DNA from: Ophiosphaerella korrae
Lineage: Eukaryota; Ascomycota; Dothideomycetes; Pleosporales; Phaeosphaeriaceae
Assembly: GCA_028456385.1 (NCBI GenBank)
Contig: JALNQF010000056.1
Coordinates: 167,112-231,111 of the forward strand
DNA: 64,000 bases
Direction: 5' to 3'
The translations under genes were made by a program, and so were the position numbers. How positions within the stretch are numbered: position 1 is the first letter of the stretch; the number at the start of each line of letters is the position of its first letter. The notes under the pieces were generated by a model, which searched no databases, was not told where the DNA came from, and saw nothing but the letters and a program-made list of their open reading frames with translations. Of this stretch, positions 1-10,754 are shown in pieces.

Positions 1-419
1 TCCGCCCCAACCAGGTAGAATCGCGTGCTTGTCTCATACAACGAGAACTTGTGCATGCGGTTGATTCCATTCTCGCCAACCTTCTCATAAGTAAAGCCCT
101 TGCTCTTATGAACTGTAGAAGGGGTTGAAGACCTGTGTATAGGCACTCCAACAGCAGGATCATCCTCTTCACCACCAAACTTGGTTGATTCAACGTTTTC
201 CTGAGGTGTGCCCGGTTTCTTTTCTAAATCAGCCTCGGGCTTGAAATTATTGATAGGTGCGTCATTTTGAGGTGATAGATGTGGACTTTCAACAACAGTC
301 GATGTTTTTTCAAACTCGTCTTGACGATCTGGAATGCTTTCAAGCGAAGTGGTTGCTCGGGAAGCCGCCGAGCCGGCCCGCTCTCTAGGCTCCGGCCTCG
401 ACCGAGAGCTATCCATCAT
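1..419 (-). CDS. FIG4: FIG4-like polyphosphoinositide phosphatase, N-terminal part (runs off the left edge)
   Basis: An open frame starts at a tandem ATG-ATG (419 and 416) and continues to the window edge, giving about 139 residues. The first ~115 residues are hydrophilic, rich in Ser/Pro/Glu and look disordered. The last ~20 contain a segment reading HKFSLYETSTRFYLVGA, which closely resembles the start of the SAC domain in Fig4-type phosphatases. Fig4 dephosphorylates phosphatidylinositol-3,5-bisphosphate at the vacuole and endosome and works with Vac14 and the kinase Fab1. The catalytic CX5R motif would lie outside the window, so activity cannot be judged. Another Sac-domain phosphatase (Sac1, Inp5x) is possible but fits this start less well. 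Confidence 0.6.
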   Translation of the reverse strand, partial: MMDSSRSRPEPRERAGSAASRATTSLESIPDRQDEFEKTSTVVESPHLSPQNDAPINNFKPEADLEKKPGTPQENVESTKFGGEEDDPAVGVPIHRSSTPSTVHKSKGFTYEKVGENGINRMHKFSLYETSTRFYLVGA

Positions 420-784
420 TTAGGACGTAACTTTAAGAACCTAAGTAAATGAATGGAGGCATATGGTGCTGTAGCCTGCAATAAACATGTTTTCTTCAGC
501 TATGCCACAGCCGTTATTGTGACACAGGTGCACGGTTCGAGCAGAGATAAGCTCATGTGATGATTAGCAAGTTCAGTGATTGGAGAGCGCTATGTGCCTT
601 GGGCTCTATATAGGAGAGTCGCTTGCAGTTGTAGGGTGGATTATTTGTGTAGGAAGAGCGTTCGTCTCAATCGAGGTTCACGGTCTTGGCGCGATTACGT
701 CAAGGCACACGATCCACGTGCGCACTACTGGGTATCAAATGTGACAACGCAGAAGCTACGAAATGATGCTCGATAGTTTAAAAA
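420..784. other. Intergenic, 365 bp
   Basis: This lies between the FIG4-like start and the 3' end of the MFS permease. No supported gene or repeat was seen. If the MFS permease has a small extra last exon (see that entry), it would fall around 700-800. Confidence 0.5.
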
Positions 785-2643
785 CTAAAGCATGAACTCA
801 AATTTATGCCTACTTACCCTCGCTTCTTCACCCTCCTCAAGTGGAATTCCAGCATACTCACCGCCTCTCACTTCCTCCCCTGCCCTTTTATTCTCTCGAA
901 TCAATACTACCCTCAACACTATCGCTAAAACACCAACTAGGAGCATAAAACTTGCGCATATGGTCATACCTTTTACATACCATGGCCCGTCCTCTTCCAG
1001 AAAGATACTTGTTCCAACTAAGGGACCCACCTGACCAATAACGTTCATGATCGCCATGCCAGTACCCTTCTTACTGTCTGTTTCTTGATTGTTGAGCGTC
1101 CAAGTAATGATCTGTTAATTTGATTAGTCATATTTCCATGCATTTTCCAACTTCGTGGCACGTACGATTGTTATCGCAGAGAAGAATCCGGCTGTAGCTG
1201 GGAAAAGGGCGATGTAACGAGGCAGGGTGTGTGGTGATTCAAAGTACGCCAATATGGCGATGGTCCCATAACCAGCAGTCGCGAGGGTGGAATGTAGTAT
1301 TACAAAAGTGGAGCGTGTCTGTTGGCGATCGGAATAGTATGCCGTAACTAAAACGACGAAGAAGGCGACTAGATAAGGAGGTGCTGAAAGCCCTTGTGCT
1401 GTAATACTTTCAAACCCCATATCATGAATGATTTTTGGAAGAAAGACTGGCATCGAACTGAAAGCCACGTTACAGCTAAAGAACATGCAAGCGGTGATGT
1501 AGCATTTCGGATCTTTCAATGTTTGGAGCACCTCGCGGAAATCGACCCTCCTTTTCACCTGTTGGTTGTGATACTTTTCGTCACTTCGTTCGTCAACTTC
1601 ATTTTCTTTCTCTTGTCTCAATCTCAAGACAGCAACCTCTCTCTGGCGAGGGCTAAGCCACTTGGCAGTGCTAGGTTCATCAGGCACAAAATCCCATGCC
1701 CATATCGCAACCAGTACACTGGGAAATCCTTCTACTAGGAAGAGCAACCTCCAAGGGCTCAGCGGGCCATGTTCGCCTAGTTTTGCGATGAAGTACGCCA
1801 GGGCACCTGCAAAAGACGCTGACAGAGGGCTTGCACTAATGAATAGGCCAGTTCGAAAAGCCAACTCATGCCGTCGGAAGAAGAATGATAGATAGAAAGG
1901 GACACCGGGACCGAATGCAGCCTCGCCAACGCCTAGTAGCGCTCGAAGGGTGACAAGGAAACTGAAGGAAGTTGCAACTGCTTGTAACGATGCCAATATA
2001 CCCCAGGATAATATACAAATTGATATGTATATATGTGGCGGGACCAATCGATACCTAGTTGCAATTAGTAGAAAAAATATGCAAGGAACGGATGGGACCG
2101 ACATCAAAGTCATCCATTCGAATGCGATATATGTGATATAAAATGCCCATAGCAACCACTCATACTGAGTTGAGGTCAAGCTAAGATCTTCAGCTAAACC
2201 TGCTATACGAGCATTGCCAATGTCTGTAAATGGCCATCAGCCCTATGATTTGCAGTTCGGAAAACGCCCACCCTTATATTCGCACTTCATCCGCTTGATA
2301 TGTATCGGAATTACTCACTCGACCGATCTAAAAAGCTCAAACAATAAAGGAGCGCCATAAACGAAACCAACCTCCGATCAAGCTTCCTCAAAACAGCTCT
2401 ATCCTCATCTGGGGTATACAGCTCATAGCTCTGCGCGGAGCTTGTTGAAGTGCGGCGTGCGCCTGGTAAGAGACTGTCGTCTTCAGCACCCTCCTTTTTT
2501 GATACAAGTTCATCGCGGGGGGTGATGGCCTGTAGTTCAAAAGAGTCTGGGCCATGGGTGCTTGATGGGTCATCTGGTTGATGCGGTGGGCGGGGTGAAG
2601 GGGTACGCCTGCGAAAGCTACGGCTGATACTCAAGGAAGACAT
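785..2643 (-). CDS. MFS permease, Dal5/anion:cation symporter family
   Basis: Three exons (2319-2643, 1111-2223 interrupted, see below) encode a 12-TM transporter of about 569 residues. The exons are 2319-2643, 1166-2223 and 785-1111, with donors GTGAGT and GTACGT. Splicing recreates the family signature around LDRSSNIGNARIAGL at the end of TM1. An ~85-residue cytosolic N-tail comes first. TM2-TM6 contain the loop GVGEAAFGPGVPFYLSFFFRR and TM6 ends with WDFVPDEPSTAKWLS, both typical of allantoate/pantothenate/nicotinate-type permeases. The substrate (an organic anion or vitamin) cannot be told from sequence. A perfect GTAAGT lies near the end of the last exon at about 818-823. The real C-terminus may therefore come from a further small exon instead of the ten residues read through here. 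The start at 2643 was chosen because upstream in-frame residues look non-coding. Confidence 0.88.
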
Positions 2644-3141
2644 ATGGAATACACTGTGTATGGTGTCTTCCTGTATCCATATGGTAAATTGGATATCAAA
2701 ACTGTTACATTGAGATATGAGCGGAAGGTCGGAAAACGTGACAGCATTGTAAGCCAGGCTCGCCGAAGCTAGCCATTCGAGGGCGGTGGTGCAATGACGC
2801 ACATTCGAATGTCCTTGCATGACTGGTTACTTCAGCCAGTGCACCTGCATCACCTTGCAATTCGTCCGCGACAGGATTATCGTGCATATTTTTATTATCG
2901 GTCATTGTTTAGAACGCATCTTACGGCCACTTGGGCAAATGTATAGAGCCATACATGTTTTGACTGGCTGGTGTTTCTTATTCTATGTTCCGTGTCCATC
3001 AACGAAGTGTTGTAATAATATACAGTTATGATATATTTGGGCCATTGCACATGTAAGATTACGTTAATTACCTTGAGCGCGTTGCTTCATTTTTAGCCTG
3101 TAGTCCTCAGTACAAACGTGCTTCTCAGAGGGCGAGTAGAA
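2644..3141. other. Intergenic, about 500 bp
   Basis: 5' region of the MFS permease and 3' region of CMC4. No further gene or repeat was recognised. Confidence 0.5.
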
Positions 3142-3526
3142 TTACCGCAGAAGATGGGCTTTGGGACAGCTCACAGTGGACGCATCGTCTCCGTTCTTAT
3201 TGTAGAAGGCGTTGCAGCAGTCATACAAAGCGTCGACCTTCTTCCTGTCAATACCGTGTGACCAAGGCGCGCAGCAGGAAGAATAGCGAAATGGCAAACA
3301 CGAACCTCTTTCCTGCACTTGTCTTCGTCATAGCCATTCTTCTGGAGGCAGTCTTTGGGGGATAGTTTAGCAAATGTCTAGTTCTGATATAGTTGATGTA
3401 CTTTGAATGGCGCATGCTCGCGGATGACATGGTGGGTCCGTCCTGAGGTCCTTTTCTAGCTCTGTCTAGGCTATGGTAAGCCTAGGATGCATCGCGGGAC
3501 CGCGAGCAGCATCATTCGCGTACCAT
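3142..3526 (-). CDS. CMC4: Cmc4-type twin-Cys mitochondrial intermembrane-space protein
   Basis: Four tiny exons (3524-3526, 3402-3465, 3306-3352, 3142-3237) splice into a 69-residue protein. Every junction stays in frame, and introns are 58, 49 and 68 nt. The product carries the CMC4 pattern: DPPCHPRACAIQ, then NCLQKNGYDEDKC, then a CX9C closing in ALYDCC, and a C-terminus SCPKAHLLR. CMC4 proteins are imported by the Mia40 relay and fold as a disulphide-bonded helical hairpin in the intermembrane space. Exon 1 is predicted to hold only the ATG, followed at once by GTACGC. The second intron has a clear TGCTAAAC branch site. The gene is divergent from SUMO, with 436 bp between the two starts. 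The cysteine spacing makes the identification firm. The ATG-only first exon is an inference. Confidence 0.8.
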
Positions 3527-3962
3527 TATGAGGACAACAATTGGATACAGCAAACAGGATTTCAAACAAGCCAGCGGAACTAAGGTAAGTCCGGATGTGG
3601 TGAGGGTGAAATGGTGGACCATGGCCAATGCTGTGAGGAAGTCGTGAGTCGGCCCCACTATCTAGTTACCAAACTAGTGCCTCTAAACTCACCAGACTTC
3701 CATTCTTCCATTACTTTCCCCGTTTACCTTCACTGCCACGCCTTGCCACCGCATATATAGCGCATCTCCCCCCACGCGACGCACATCCTCGACACCACCA
3801 TCTGCCTTCACACGCCCACGTCTCTCTGCGTCGGAACAGGCCAATACCCCCGCATACAGGTTCGGCTTTCTGCCCTGCTATTGCTGTTCTTGCTCATCCT
3901 GACCCTCACTCGACAGACACGCGGCTAAATCCATTGCACATACACACCACCACACAGCCAAC
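3527..3962. promoter_or_regulatory. Shared divergent promoter region of CMC4 and SUMO
   Basis: 436 bp between the two start codons. The SUMO-proximal 250 bp is strongly pyrimidine-rich (runs of C and CT), as is common upstream of well-expressed fungal genes. No specific operator was recognised. Confidence 0.4.
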
Positions 3963-4324
3963 ATGTCCGATAACGGCTCACCTCACCAAAAGCCCGAAGA
4001 TGGCGGTCAAAGCGAGCACCTCAACATCAAAGTGACGGACAACAACAACGAGGTCTTCTTCAAGATCAAGCGCACCACCGCCTTGGGAAAGCTCATGAAT
4101 GCTTTCTGCGACCGCCAGGGAAAGAATGTCTCCAGTGTGCGCTTCCTCTTTGACGGACAGCGCGTTACGCCTCAAGACAATCCAGATTCGGTATGTGACC
4201 ACCCACACGGCCGGCTCGCGGCCTGCAAACAGTCTTTACACAAAGTTCTAACAACAAGCAGCTCGACATGCAAGACGGCGACACTCTTGAAGTGCATCAG
4301 GAGCAAATCGGCGGTTGCTGGTAA
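3963..4324 (+). CDS. SMT3: Ubiquitin-like modifier SUMO (Smt3)
   Basis: Two exons (3963-4190 and 4262-4324) encode 96 residues. A flexible acidic N-tail precedes the beta-grasp fold, with HLNIKVTDNNNEVFFKIKRT and RFLFDGQRV as the SUMO landmarks. The C-terminus reads HQEQIGGCW, so the precursor would be cut by a Ulp-type protease after Gly93-Gly94, removing two residues. SUMO is conjugated to lysines via the Aos1/Uba2 E1 and Ubc9 E2, mostly on nuclear targets. Length and tail fit the family. The stop TAA overlaps a GTAAGC that could in principle be a donor, but SUMO normally ends within a few residues of the diglycine, so the simple reading is preferred. Confidence 0.93.
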
Positions 4325-4829
4325 GCATTCAACGGCTTCGTTGCCTCGACTTGCTTTGTGGCAGCACTGAACACCACCCCGGCAAATGCGGCTAATCACG
4401 CCACTTCTGCTATCACCTTATATACACAGCAAATGACCCATTTAGCCTAACAGATTTTTTTTTTTGAATCGCTGGCGTCAATGGATCAAGAAGGCTTGCT
4501 TCGGGCAAGCCCTTTCATACTTTCGTATACCTTTTTACAGGCGTCATATGCAGAATCAGTTCAATTTCAATACTCTACCTCTTCCGTCATGCGTACTCTA
4601 GATTCTATGTGGTTGCAGCCTGTATAGCAGGAGAATAGTGACAGAGGCGACGCAGCCTATGCATCGTCAAAATATGACCGTAGTTCTGTTGTTAACTATA
4701 ATCTAGGCCTGAAAGGGAGATTCATATTTAGAGGTGACATATATACACGAAACAGATGTCAGCACGCAATGGGAACCGATGATCAATAGTAGATGATTCA
4801 CATTTACAACAAATCGCCTCCCCACTATT
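4325..4829. other. Convergent 3' intergenic region
   Basis: 505 bp between SUMO and the minus-strand gene that follows. It holds only presumed 3' UTR sequence, including a T10 run near 4452-4465. Confidence 0.4.
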
Positions 4830-5427
4830 TTAATCTTCCCAAACGGCCTTCTTCCTCGCCTCGGTCTCTTCCTTCTCTCTCTTTTCTCTCTCCTTCTCCT
4901 CCACTCGCCGCCTTCTCTCCTTCTCCCTCATGGCCTTGTCATACTCCCTCTCCTCATCCGTTCTTTTCGGTGCCCTCACGCCCAATGCGCCAGCAATCAT
5001 CCTCCCAGCAACAGCCGTCGTCTTCTCTGGCCTCTTATCCAACTCTCCACGGCTCGACGACGCGCCGCGTGAGAAATTATCTGCAAAGTCAAAAGGCGTA
5101 GGCGACGCAGGCGTTGGCGGCGGCGGATGCGGCGCCGACTCCCCAGAGGTGACGGTAGAAATAGGCTCGAGTGAATCCCGCGGTGATGACGCCAAAACCT
5201 TTGACGACTCTTGTTCAGTCTCGGTATCCGAGTCCGAAATGCCCTCGTCCCAGCTGTCAGCAACAGGTTTAGATTTTGGTTTTTGCGCTGGTTTCTGAGG
5301 GACTTTGGTGGAAAGCTTGAGATGCGAGAGCGTCGATGCGATTTCTACGAGTTGTTTTTAGCAGTGGAGGCATTGCGTTGGTGGGAAATATACCTTGTTC
5401 GCTCGGCGTCTTGTGCATGGGATCCAT
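4830..5427 (-). CDS. Small conserved charged fungal protein (unknown function)
   Basis: Two exons (5394-5427 and 4830-5344) join in frame across a 49-nt intron (donor GTATAT, acceptor CGTAG) to give 182 residues. The N-terminal third is Lys/Pro-rich and leads to an acidic motif, DSWDEGISDSDTETEQ. The middle is Pro/Ser-rich and contains FDFADNF. The last ~45 residues form a very charged Arg/Glu/Lys helix (REKERRRRVEEKEREKREKE) ending in VWED. No enzyme motif, signal peptide or membrane segment is visible. I recognise the layout as that of an uncharacterised ascomycete protein but cannot name a function. Splicing and frame are well supported. Confidence 0.72.
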
Positions 5428-6558
5428 AGTGTCGTGTTGTGTCTAACAGGGAGAGCGATTGAAGCGTGCTTGGGATTTTGCGGGGTAAACGATCGCGGAG
5501 ATAGGACCACGAGCGAAGGCGGGGAACCTGAAGAACGAGGATGAAGGAGATGCGGGCAATGAGTGAAATGGACTTGTGGCCAGTGCAAAGCTCAAGGGCA
5601 GCAAGTCGAGTATTATCTAGCTACTTATTCACACTCAGCTTGCAAGGAAAACCCCGGAGACTGCCCTGTTGCGTAGCCAGCATGCATGCGCTGCAAGCGC
5701 GTGTAGTCTGAACTTGGGTGTCGGGAAAGGCGCGCGTCATGAGCCCTGCCTCTCAAAGCAAGACACAAGCTTGCATGATCTTCACACGATTGCCTGATGC
5801 TATCAAGGCCCACACTTTTCGGCCTTTCCCCTTGCTTCTAGCCTCGCTGTTTCAGCCGCAAAGGTGCAACTAGGGAGATTTACATGTGAGTGCTTGCGTG
5901 TTCCTGACTTTCCTGGCAGCCAAACGCAGGGGGAGTGGAACCAGGATTGAGCAAAACTCGACATGACGCCCCGGTTCGATTGGCAGGGGGCTTTTTCGCT
6001 GGTTATTGTTTCAATTCTTTTGGCCAGTCGGTAACCGGCCATCTGATTATTACTCCACAGTTTTGAAGATAAATTTAGAGGCCTGATCTCATCGACTGTT
6101 AGTGTGAGATTGATGTGAGATCTACACATGAATGGCTTCTGGAATCGCACGTTTAGAATAGTATACCGAGTGTCTCGTACGCTATCGATTGGCAGAAGCA
6201 AGAATATCTAGGCCGAAGTCAGCATCCTTAATCTGTTATAACACCTCATCCCTATAGGTACCGATTATGCCGGGAGATGGAGACCACGAGGGGCACTTCG
6301 GTTATGTGCTGCAGGTAACTTCGGTTATGTACTCCGGCGATTATTACCCAGACATCATAGACACCACCTGCACCTTTCATGACAGCTTATTCTCATTCTA
6401 ATCTTCCCTCACGGATCACACCCTCGTATGCAGCAGTTCTTTGAACTTCTGGTCGCATATTTTACTCATCCACATTTTGCAACGCGTACGCCGGTTCATC
6501 CACTTTCCAAATACGCATAGAACATTCTGCACAGATCGCAAAACTGCATTTTTGGGAC
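5428..6558. other. Divergent intergenic region, 1.1 kb
   Basis: Lies between two divergent genes. A 13-bp direct repeat, acttcggttatgt, occurs twice near 6296-6334. No supported coding sequence was seen. Confidence 0.4.
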
Positions 6559-8758
6559 ATGGTCCTCGGGCGGGTGCGCATCTCGCGCAGACAACTCCTA
6601 CAGTCCCGGCTACTATCGTACACAGTACCTCGAGCAGCTTTCTCCAGCTCTTCACGACGCAATGGCTACGATGACACAATCCAGAATCTCAAGATTGGCG
6701 CCCACACAAGAGTCATTTTCCAAGGATTTACCGGAAAACTTGCTACCGCCAATGCAAAAGAGTCTATGGAATGGGGCACGAATGTGGTTGGCGGGGTAAA
6801 ACCAAATGGCTCCGGTGAACACCTAGGGAAGCCTGTGTTACCATCTGTCAGAGCCGCGATGGAGCAGCTCAAACCGGATGCGACGGCAATCTATGTAGCG
6901 GCACATCAAGCGACTGCAGCAATCGAGGAGGCGATTGAAGCTGAGGTTCCGCTGATCGTTGCAGTAGCAGAGCATATTCCATTACACGATATTATGAGGG
7001 TGGGCGAGAACATTAATCCAAGCTGATTTGATGAGTGTTAATAACTGCTAGATACATTCTATGCTTCAGAGTCAATCCAAATCGCGACTTGTAGGCGCAA
7101 ATGCACCAGGAATCATATCGGCGATCGGGCGATGTCGAATCGGTTTCCAACCGTTACCCACATTTAGCCCTGGCCGCATTGGTATCATTGCAAAGTCAGG
7201 TACTTTGTCGTACGAAACTGTAGGGTCGCTGACAAGGGCGGGTGTAGGCCAGAGTCTATGTATAGGCATGGGTGGTGATGTGATTGCTGGGACAAATTTT
7301 ATCGATGCATTAAAGGTCTTCGAGAAAGATGAGGATACGGAGGCGATTATTCTTGTGGGTGAACTTGGTGGGACAAGCGAAGAAGAGGCGGCAGACTGGA
7401 TAACGGACTACCGTAAGCGGGTCAAGGACCCGAAGCCTATCGCAGCAGTAATTGGTGGCTATCAAGCAAGCCCAGGTAAAGTAATGGGGCATGCCGGTGC
7501 GTGGACAGGACTTGGTGAAGGAACAGCAGAGTCTAAGTATAAGGCTCTTGAGAGCGCTGGGGTGACTATGGTTGACCATCCAGCGAAGTTTGGTGGAGTC
7601 ATGAAAGAGATCTTATCGCAATCTAGTCGGAATGTCGATAAAATCGTGAGTCTTCCACAAACCCAATCAATCGATATATACTGATGTTCTATACAGGGAA
7701 ACCCCGTAATGAAGGCACAACAACAACGCTCATATCATACAACCACATGGAGACATCGGGCATCTACAACTCCTTACACATCTTTACAACAGAAACGCTC
7801 GCTTCACCTGTCGACGGAGCAGTCCTCGAATCTCCTCAAGTTATATAATATCAATATCAACCTACCACCACCACCACAGGACACACAATCAAACCATTAT
7901 ATAGGCATCTCCCCAGCCCGTTCCGCACGCTCCCCGTCAATCCTAGTCGCACCAACAGCCAATCCAGACCAACTACATCACCGAGCCCGGCGATTCCCCT
8001 TCGACTACCGGACCGGACCTACCCCAGAAGCCATGACTGCAGCAATAGCGCACCTCCAACTCTCCGCCGCACCCCCTAAAGCCAAAGCCCAAACCACCCA
8101 ACTCATCCACAACCTCTGGACCCTCTACCAAGAAAAAGAAGCAGTTGACACACACGTCTGCCTCGCCCTATCCTCCACCGAAGATAGCCTCCACATCTAC
8201 AACCCCCACCTCGTCTTTGACGACGCAGCCTTCAAATCCACAAACCGCCACGCAGACCTACACGCCCTACGCGCCGTCCTCTCCGCAACGGACGCCCAGG
8301 CAGAAAAGCACGGCATCGTCTACCACACGCTCCCATCCCCATGCACCAACCTCGTAGGCACCCTCGTCAACGGCGCGGGCCTCGCCATGAACACAAATGA
8401 TGTGCTGCATGCACGCCTGTCGCCACACACCACGAGCGCAAATTTCCTCGACACAGGCGGCAAAGCAACGGCCGCGACGATCAAGACGTCGTTTGAGTTG
8501 ATTCTCGCAGATCCGCGTGTCAGCGTTGTGTTTGTCAATATCTTTGGGGGGTTGACGCTGTGTGATATGATTGCGGAGGGCATTGTAATGGCGTTCAAGG
8601 AGGTGGGGGTGGAGAAGCCGGTGGTGGTGAGGCTCAGAGGTACGAATGAAGGTGTTGGGCAGCGGGTGTTGGGCGAGGCGCGGCTGCCGATTTTTGTGTT
8701 TGATGATTTTGAAGAGGCAGTTGCGAAGGTGGGGGAGTTGGCGGGTGGTGGGAAGTGA
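6559..8758 (+). CDS. Succinyl-CoA ligase alpha-beta fusion protein, mitochondrial, with truncated ATP-grasp part
   Basis: Three exons (6559-6999, 7052-7645, 7697-8758) encode about 698 residues. Residues 1-40 look like a mitochondrial presequence (Arg-rich, then a Ser run). Residues ~45-345 are a complete SucD-like alpha subunit: CoA-binding GFTGKLATANAK, the SGTLSYET turn, GELGG with Glu251, and MGHAGA with the phospho-acceptor His294. After a linker, residues ~365-698 resemble the beta subunit. Its CoA-ligase half is good (LVNGAGLAMNTNDV, ANFLDTGGKAT, VNIFGG). The upstream ATP-grasp half is shortened and lacks a recognisable GGRGK-type nucleotide loop and the usual EINPL motif. The alpha Cys of GPNCPG is Ala here. 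Canonical enzymes are two separate chains, so this is probably a paralogue with altered function. Intron 1 uses the less common donor GTGGGC. Confidence 0.85.
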
Positions 8759-9277
8759 GGGATATAGAGGTAGATAGCAGTTCCGAATTGTGGAGCAGTG
8801 CACTATGATTAGGTCATGTCTGGCAGTTTCAGTTTTCATGTTTTTGAATTGATGATGCTGGGAGTGTATCGAGCTAGGTAGAACAGACGGCTAATATAGA
8901 CAGGTAGTGAAGGATGAAGGACCTTGAGGGTCAGGGGGCAGGGCTCTAGAAGAAGGGGAAGGGGAACTCGGATTAAAATACTCTACTCATGACCGCCCGA
9001 GTCGTCGCCACCAAAAGAACGTGCCAATTCATGCCGCCACCTATCTTGCGACATGCCTGTCTTTTCCGTGCAACGTATATGAGAACCCTACGCCATATGA
9101 AGGAATAAATTTGAAAAAAGGTTGGTATCTGGAACAAATCGATAAGGGTAGGCGAGCAGTGGCCCTCAAGTAACTGCTAGGCACCCAAAACGTGCGTGTG
9201 GCCGTATAATGGAGAAAGAAAGAGGGCGGTTGCGGCATAGGCTATGCGAGGTACTGGAAAGCGGTACTGGAGTTTCG
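8759..9277. other. Convergent 3' intergenic region
   Basis: About 520 bp between the two converging stop codons. No further gene was recognised. Confidence 0.4.
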
Positions 9278-10754
9278 TTAGCATAGTAGGTCATAAATGT
9301 TTGCACATCGTATAACATACCCAACTACAGCCATGGCAAATACGCCGACAAGTGCCCTTCTTGTGACTTTCTCCTTGGTCAGTTTCTGCTCGGTAGTATA
9401 CGCGACCTTTGCAGACTTGGATGGCCGCTCTTCTTCGAGATCTGCCTCCTCAACTCCTTCGGCCTTGCGCTTAGACGACTTGACGATGCCTGATGATGAG
9501 CCAGCTTCAAGCTTCTGTGCTTCTTCTACCATGCGCTTTGCCTCTTCAATCATCTTAGCGGGGTCTTCAGGCTCCGGCAACTCGGCGTGGGTGTGGGGTA
9601 CATCAATCTTGACCTTGGTGGTTGTCGTCTCTATATTGCCATTTTGTTCGATTGTCTCCTGCACCTCAATGCGCACAGTACCTTCCTCAACTTCGTCTTC
9701 CTTGACCTCGGGTTCCTTGACGTCACCATTCAGCGATTCGGACGCGATAGAGTCGTCCAGCTCTATTCCATTGGCAATGACATTCTGCAAGGCGCTTACT
9801 GCTTTGGACGCGGATGAATCGATTGTCTCCTCCGCCTTCATGGTTTCTGACTTTACGGTGCCTCGGGTCGTCCGTGCCTTTCGGGGTGTGGCGATCTTTC
9901 GGCTTGGTGTCCCAAGCTTGCTGGGTGATGCTGATCGCGTTGATCGTGCACGAGTGGAGGCGCGGAGAGCAGAATGAGTCGGTAAGAGGACAGGAGTAGC
10001 TGTGTCAAGGTCAAACTTTGGTGGTTGCTGGATATTGCTGTTGACTTTGTCCTTGTTGCCCTTCTCGATGGATGTAGGATCTAGCAGAGCTTCGATCCAG
10101 TGCCGCATTGCATATTCATCAGACAGCGAAAGTGCTAGTGAGAAAATTGGTGTTAGTGTTGCATCCGGGCGGGGCGTGGCTGTCACGATATTCACTTACC
10201 CTCCTCTGGCGCAATCCATACGCTACCTGCAACTTCATCACCACCAGCCGAGGGGAACGTTTTCTGGTATCTGCGCTCCATCTCTTCTTCGGCGAGAGAG
10301 GCCCAGGGAAACGCAGCCTTGAACATTCCAGTCGCGCTGATGTATCCGTCGCTGCTGCGTCGCTGTCGATGTGGTTAGTCCATTTACTGGGATGGTTGCA
10401 AGCGCGGATTTCCATCGCGTACCATGAGGAAGTAGGATTCGGGAAACGCCGAGGTCCTGTTGAGGGTGAAGATGCCCGATCCCGTGAGGTCCCTGGGCAG
10501 TGGCACGCGTAAATGCGCGTAGTCAAAAGTGCCCAGATTGTCGCTCTTGGTGGCGTTCGCGACGCCGGCAATGCCAGGCTTAACAGCGAGGTTGGTCTGG
10601 CCCAGGCGACGCCTCTCGACGAGGATTTCTTCTGCGCGATGGTGTTAGCGGTGGTAAGGATCGATGCGATGCGCGTCGGACACGTACTGGTCGTCGAGTC
10701 AATGGGCTCCAGCAATGGGTTCCTGCGCTCAGGCAAAGCGCGTCGTGATACCAT
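9278..10754 (-). CDS. BQT4: BQT4-like APSES/KilA-N domain protein with C-terminal membrane anchor
   Basis: Four exons (10688-10754, 10423-10631, 10200-10362, 9278-10134) join in frame to 431 residues. Residues ~20-160 form an APSES/KilA-N-like domain: VPLPRDLTGSGIFTLNRT, then DGYISATGMFKAAFPWAS, then GSVWIAPEEALSLSDEYAMRHWIEALLDP. A Ser/Thr/Arg-rich and then acidic linker follows, then a short coiled coil (MIEEAKRMVEEAQKLE), a basic KRK stretch, and a single TM segment (ALVGVFAMAVVGYVIRC) right at the C-terminus. This order matches fission yeast Bqt4, an inner-nuclear-membrane protein that tethers telomeres to the envelope. APSES transcription factors such as StuA lack the TM tail. Assignment to BQT4 rests on domain order, so orthology is an inference. 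Confidence 0.78.
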
